Assembly: GCA_003339415.1 (NCBI GenBank)
Contig: PDHQ01000077.1
Span: 81,565 to 145,564 of the forward strand
DNA: 64,000 nt
Origin: Ophiocordyceps camponoti-saundersi (nom. inval.)
Taxonomy: Eukaryota > Ascomycota > Sordariomycetes > Hypocreales > Ophiocordycipitaceae
Direction: 5' to 3'
Shown: positions 58,710 through 64,000 of the stretch, piece after piece
How the letters are laid out: each line of letters begins with the position of its first letter
Numbering within the stretch: the first letter of the stretch is position 1
Program-made: the position numbers and the translations under genes
The notes under the pieces: model-generated
What the model was told of the DNA's origin: nothing
Seen by the model: only the letters and a program-made list of their open reading frames with translations
Database searches by the model: none

Positions 58710-60232
58710 TTAATTAGTAATAAGGCTAGGTTATTTTTAAATAATTTTACCTTATTACTTATAATTTAATTAGAAATAAAAAAGTAATTTAAATAATAAA
58801 AGATTATTAAAATACTAATATATATAAAAGCTATAATTATTATTTAAATAAATTATTAATATACTTTAACTAGTATTTAGTTAATGTTAAATAATTCGAA
58901 TATTTTAATACTTAGTAATAACTTACTATAAGTTAATATTATCTATTCTTTTCTCTTTTCGGATTTAATCCGCAGTTTATAAAACCTTATTTTAATTTTA
59001 ATATAGAGTCTTACTAATCTTAGATTAATCTTAGTAAATACTTAATATACTTAATTTATAATATTTTATAAAAGTTAGGGAAGGAGTCTCTTATAAATAA
59101 ATTAATTTAGTAAACTATAAAAAATATAAATAAAAAAAGAAAAATATAAAAATAATAAAAATAAACGCTAACTATTTTTTATATAAGGGGGGCTAGTATT
59201 ATAATAAGCTTTATTAGCTTTATATATAATATTAAAATATTACTAATATTAGTTAAATATTAGCTTAAAACTATTTAAGGTTTAAGTTATTATTAATATA
59301 CCTCCGCTTTTTAGTTAGACTTTAAAAGGTAATTATTTATTATAAAAGTAATAATCGCTTAAGCTATATTAGCTATAATAGGAAAAGTCTAGCTAATTAA
59401 TATTAGTTATAAATTTAATAAATTATTATTATTAATATAAAGATATATTAGATTATAATAATACCCCCCTATTATATAAGTATAAGAAGCGTATACTATT
59501 AAAAAGTTTTAATATTAATAAGCGTTTATAAATAGTAGCTATTATATTAGCCGCCTTATATACTAATAATAAAAAATAAACTAGCGCGTATTATTATACT
59601 TATACCCGCGCTTTTACTTAATAAGTATATCGCTATTTAACTTTAATATATTAATATAATAAGAGCGCTTAAGCGTAATTTTAATCGCGCTAGTAAAATA
59701 GAAGCTAGTTTTCTTATATAACTTAAGAGTAATAATAATAGCCCGCGGAGGAGAAAAAGCTATTATAATATATAATATATTAGTAAATAAGCTAAGTTTA
59801 ATATAAACTTTAAAAAAAATAAAACTTACCTTTATAACTTTTAATATTATAATAAAGCGTACAAATATTAATAAGATTTATATTATTTTTTTATTATTAT
59901 TATTACCTTTATTACTTAAAGTAATAAGGTTCTTCTTAGCTATAACGCGCTTAGAAGGTAAAATAATCTTATATATAAAGTAATAAAAAGTAAAGCGCTA
60001 TATAAATATAAAAGTAAACTTAACTTAAAATTAATATAATATATTATAAACTTTAACTTAAGTTTAAGCTAAGCTTACTTTAATAGCTATATAATTATAA
60101 TAATAATTATAATAATAATTAATATAAAAAAAGAAAGAAAAAAACGCTTAAGCGCAGAGTAATTTATAAGTAAGATTATTAACTTATTAATTTACCCTTT
60201 TATACTAATAATATATACCCCTTTTTATTTAT
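58204..60232. mobile_element. LTR element C4, inverted and truncated
   Basis: A 506-bp LTR (58204-58709, complement orientation, tattagaata to cctaactaata) is followed by about 1.5 kb of C internal sequence in reverse orientation (compare C3 30017-31570). It is interrupted at about 60232 by the tail of a truncated LINE-G relative, within the block that reads atatatacc…ttta in C3. The remaining half and the second LTR are not found in the window. No coding trace is present. Confidence 0.78.
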
Positions 60233-61150
60233 TTATTTATTTATATATTAAAAGCCTTTATAATATTTAAAGCCTCTATAATATAATAAGTAAGAAAAAT
60301 CTCTTAAAATAAAATAAAACCCCCTAACTATAAAAAAAAGCTTCCTATACGCTTATATAAAAATATAATAATAGCTAATAATAATATAATATAATAAGCT
60401 TATTACCTAAAAGTAATCTTAAATAATATAAGAAAAGTAAAGTAAGGAGAGGAATATAAAGAAAAGGAAGATCTATATAGCGTAGGGCGGAAAAAGTAAG
60501 GCGGTATAGCGTAGCGCGGGGTAATATAAGGTAATATAAGGCGGTGCGGGGTAGTATAAAGTAAGGCGGTATAGCGCGGGGCGGAGGAAAGAAAATCTAA
60601 GGGGGGGTAAGGTAAAGTAGCGGGGTAGCCGCTTTATTATTTATTAATAATTAAAAAAGGGGGGCTATATCTTTTTCTTTTCTACCTCCTTTTTCCTTTC
60701 CTTTTTTCTTTTTTTATTATTTTTAAAAGAAAATATATTTTTAACTTTTTTTTTAATTTTTCTTTTTAATTTTTATAATATAAAAAAGGTAATAAAAGTT
60801 ATATAGCTATATTTATAAAATAATAATAATAAATATACTTAAGATTATTTATAATAAGCTTTATAACCTCTTTTATATTATATATATAATTTAACTAGCT
60901 AATTATAAGGTTTTATATTAAAAATAATAAAATAAATAATATTATATAATATTAGCTATATATAAAGCTAATAAATTATATAAGCTTATAATTAGCTAAT
61001 TATTTTAATTATATTAAAGCTTAATATAAATATTAAAAAATAAATAAAGTTAAAAATAAAAAGTAAAATTAAAATTAAAGCTTAAAATATTAACTAAGTT
61101 ATAAATATATTTAAAAAAATTATATATTACTATAATAAAAATAGTATAAG
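60233..61150 (-). mobile_element. 5'-truncated LINE related to G
   Basis: It matches LINE G 32580-33480 from the tail inward: the cctttataatat block, the GC-rich minisatellite (about 60480-60605), aggggggggtaaggtaaagtagcgggg, and the following coding-like part. The tail is (TTTA)n at about 60232-60246, where G has (TTA)n. Homology stops at about 61150. A copy of about 0.9 kb ending at the 3' tail is the usual product of incomplete reverse transcription. It inserted into C4. Confidence 0.78.
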
Positions 61151-62267
61151 CTTAAAGTATATACGCGCCTAGTATAAGGCGCGATCTAAAAGAAAAAGGT
61201 AAGATATTAGCGGCGTTAGATTCGCTATTAAATTCGGAGTAGGGCTATGCTTAGCTAAGTTCCGGCTAGGGGTAGTCGCGACCGCGGCGGAGGAGGAAGA
61301 AATTTTTATAAAAAAACTAAAGTTATAACGCGCTTTAAATATAAATTAGATTTATCTATATACTAATTTAAAAATACTAACTTTAATAGAAAATATATTA
61401 AATATAATTAAGGATTATTATAGGTTTTAGTTAATAAAAATAAGAAAAAATTATATTATTAATTACTAGGTATCGTACTAGCTAATATATTTTACGCGGC
61501 TTAAGCTATAATAATAGCTTATAAGGAACTTAAATTAAATTAAATCTAAACTTAAATTAATTATATTATATATAAGGAAATTAAAAATATTATTACTATT
61601 ACCTTCTATAAATTATTTTATTTAAAGATAACGAAATAAGGAGGATACCGAATATAGGTATAAATTATATTAGCTTTAATTTTACTATATAATTTAGAAG
61701 AAAAATTTCCCTTATATTATAAGAAGAAAATTATTATTTACTTAGTAAATATAATAGATAATATTATAAATAGGATAGCGCGCGATATCGTATAAGCTAT
61801 TAATACCGCTATTCGCTTTAACTTATACCTAGCTATACGCTACCTTAATAGTAAGGATATTAAACTTATTTTCGATAAGGATATAGCTACTTTTACTTAG
61901 GACCTAGGCTAGGTTATACTTATTTTCAGCGAAAAAGCGACTATTATAGATAAGATCTATAACGTTATTACTAAGAGACTTCCTCTAAACCTTACTATTA
62001 GGAAATATAATAACTTTCTTAATAAGATAGCGTAAGTTAATAAAATACCTATAGCTTATTTATAAGCGCTTAAGCCTTAGCTTAGATTTACTAAAATAGT
62101 AGTTATTATTAGCTTTAAATTATTAGTTAATATTAATAAACTTTATAATAATAAGCTAGCTATTAACGCTTAAATTTTTTATATAAAGCTATTTTTAGAT
62201 ATAGTCCGCTTTTAATAATATTATAATTATTATTATTTTAAATATATTACTAAAATATATAAATACT
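61151..62267 (+). mobile_element. LINE H: 5' region and ORF1 fragment
   Basis: A GC-richer, RIP-lighter leader at about 61165-61300 (cgcgcctagtataaggcgcg; gtcgcgaccgcggcgg) is followed by a plus-strand ORF1 trace at about 61700-62262. It reads A-I-R-F-N-L-Y-L-A-I-R-Y-L-N-S, then K-R-L-P-L-N-L-T-I, and ends in a knuckle with C-x2-C-x4-H-x4-C spacing at about 62210-62262 (ligands now Tyr). It resembles Tad1-type ORF1 but differs from those of F and G. C5 interrupts it right after the knuckle, and ORF2 would lie beyond C5, outside the window. Confidence 0.7.
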
Positions 62268-62775
62268 TATCAGTTAGGTATCCTTCCTAAGCTAAATAGG
62301 TAGCTAGAGTTATATTATAAACTTCCCGTAATAGAGATACTAATAAATTAAACCTAGAATACGTATACTATATTAACTTAAATAATAGGGTTCGGGTAAC
62401 TTATCCGGATTATATAGCGTATAGGAATATTACATTTACTATATAATATATTCTAGCTAATAAAGTTATAAAAGATTAAATAATAACTTTACTTATAACT
62501 TATCTCTCTCTTAAAGAGTATAGAAAAGTAAGTATATTATATATATATTCCTCCTCTTACTAACTACCTCCCTATCCTCCTCTTATATTAACTTCGTATA
62601 TTATATTAATATTATATTAATCTTAGATCGGTATTATCTTAAGTTCGACTTCTCTTTATATATATCCCTAACCTCTTACTTTATTTATATAAAGATAGTA
62701 ATCTTTATAACGCGTATTACGCGTATTTAACGCGTATTATATTCCTAAGTAGCTAGTAATATATATATTCTAATA
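62268..62775. repeat. Left LTR of C5 (508 bp)
   Basis: It matches the C2 LTRs over its whole length, including the cctcctcttactaactacctccc block at about 62550. It ends attctaata. The second LTR is outside the window. Confidence 0.85.
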
Positions 62776-63818
62776 TTAGTAGCTTTTCTTTTTATAGTTA
62801 GGAATATATATTTATTAAGTAAATAGTCTAGGTATAATTAAGTTCTTTTAATAGCTATTATAGATTAAATTATTTTTCTATTTTTAAAAACTTATATAGT
62901 TTAAGACTAGTAAATACCTTTACTTTACTAATTTATAAATAAACTTAGGTTAATATTATACCGATATCTAATATATTTCTTAATAATTTTAATATAATTT
63001 CTTAAGATAGTACGCGTTAAGCTATATATCGTATCTCCTCGTTATTTATATTTTATAAATAATAAATAAGGTCTAAGTAATAAACCTAACGCTATATATT
63101 ATTATTAATATAAAGCTTAACGCTATATATTATTAGCCGCCGTTATAAGCTAGTCCCTTAGCTTAGTAGCTTTTAAATTAAGGGACTAATAAGTAACTCC
63201 CTTAAAGATAATATAAGCTAGCTACGAGGATACTATCGGGGTATCTTATTTTAAAAACCTTTAATAAATACTAGCCGCGTAAAGGGGAATCTCCCTTATT
63301 AATTAGTAAACCCCCGTAGCTAATAAAAGTTATCTCCTTCCTATAATATTAAGCGTTCCTATATTATAATATTTATAATTCTGCTAAGTTATTATAGTTT
63401 TTATATTATAATACCCTTAGGGCAGCGTAATTCTTAACCCTAAAGGTATTATAATCCCTTAATAATATTCTCTTTCTAGTTTAAGAACTAAAGAAACGAA
63501 GAATAAACGTAGTATAATATACTAAATAAAGAATATAATACCTAGTAAATTTTCGCTAGGTTATCTACGAAAAATAAATAAGACTAAGGCGGTTATAAAA
63601 AGGGAAGGGAAAAAAATTTTTAAAAAGGGGGGGGGGGGTATTTATACTTAAGAGGTATATACCTCTTATATCCGTAAAAAGGGTTAGTATATACTAATAT
63701 ATTACTTATAGGAGGGGTAAGTATATACCTTATTTTAGTAAGGTAAATTAATAACTTAGCACCTTACTTATAAATTACCCCGCGCCTAAGCTTTTTATTT
63801 TTTTCCTTTTTTTTTTAC

Positions 63819-64000
<182 letters not shown>

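Overview
The window looks like one block of a filamentous-ascomycete (Pezizomycotina-type) AT-rich isochore. It is built almost entirely from transposable elements that have been wrecked by repeat-induced point mutation (RIP). The dinucleotides CA and TG are almost absent and TA is in large excess, while CG is still common. This is the C-to-T-in-CpA signature applied to both strands. ATG, TGG, CAR, TGY and CAY codons are therefore nearly all gone. Conceptual translations keep recognisable protein families, but Cys and His have become Tyr, Met has become Ile, and Gln and Trp have become stops. I find no intact protein-coding gene, rRNA, tRNA or CRISPR array. I cannot name the species.

Layout. 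Positions 1-112 are the end of a family-A LTR that abuts the 5' part of a family-B gypsy element (113-2183). An unclassified degenerate host sequence X (2184-5787, resuming at 25690) carries a four-level nest: X contains C1 (5788-25684, a 3.6 kb non-autonomous LTR element), C1 contains A1 (8702-24963, a Ty3/gypsy element of about 10.2 kb, sense strand minus), and A1 contains B1 (9324-15350, a chromodomain-bearing Ty3/gypsy element of 6.0 kb, sense strand minus). Each of the three insertions has LTR pairs and a recognisable target-site duplication (TSD). A truncated C copy (26641-27330) and the 3' end of another gypsy pol on the plus strand (D, 27340-29518) follow.

A second nest starts at 29519. 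C3 (29519-44061) sits in the D/E host sequence and itself contains LINE G (32580-39830, minus strand, 14-bp TSD) and C2 (40024-43664, inserted in C3's right LTR with TSD GTATA). The E host (44062-44921 and 49071 to about 51330) is split by A2 (44922-49066), an A copy that has lost about 6.2 kb including all of pol. A2 also preserves the empty site into which B1 jumped in A1. A second Tad1-like LINE, F, runs on the plus strand from about 51330 to 56340 with gag-like ORF1, endonuclease and reverse transcriptase traces. It is followed by a minus-strand degenerate coding segment, a small RIP-light island (about 57540-57990), C4 (58204 to about 60232), a 5'-truncated relative of LINE G (to about 61150), the 5' part of a third LINE (H, about 61150-62267), and C5 (62268 to the window end), which stops inside a (TTA)n tract of at least 60 units.

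Nothing here suggests cooperating host genes. The interest is in the order of insertions, the RIP chronology, the unusual 3' ORF of family A, the non-autonomous C family with its expanding microsatellite, and the unclassified X and E sequences. All coding coordinates are domain-based estimates. LTR and TSD coordinates were read base by base by eye.
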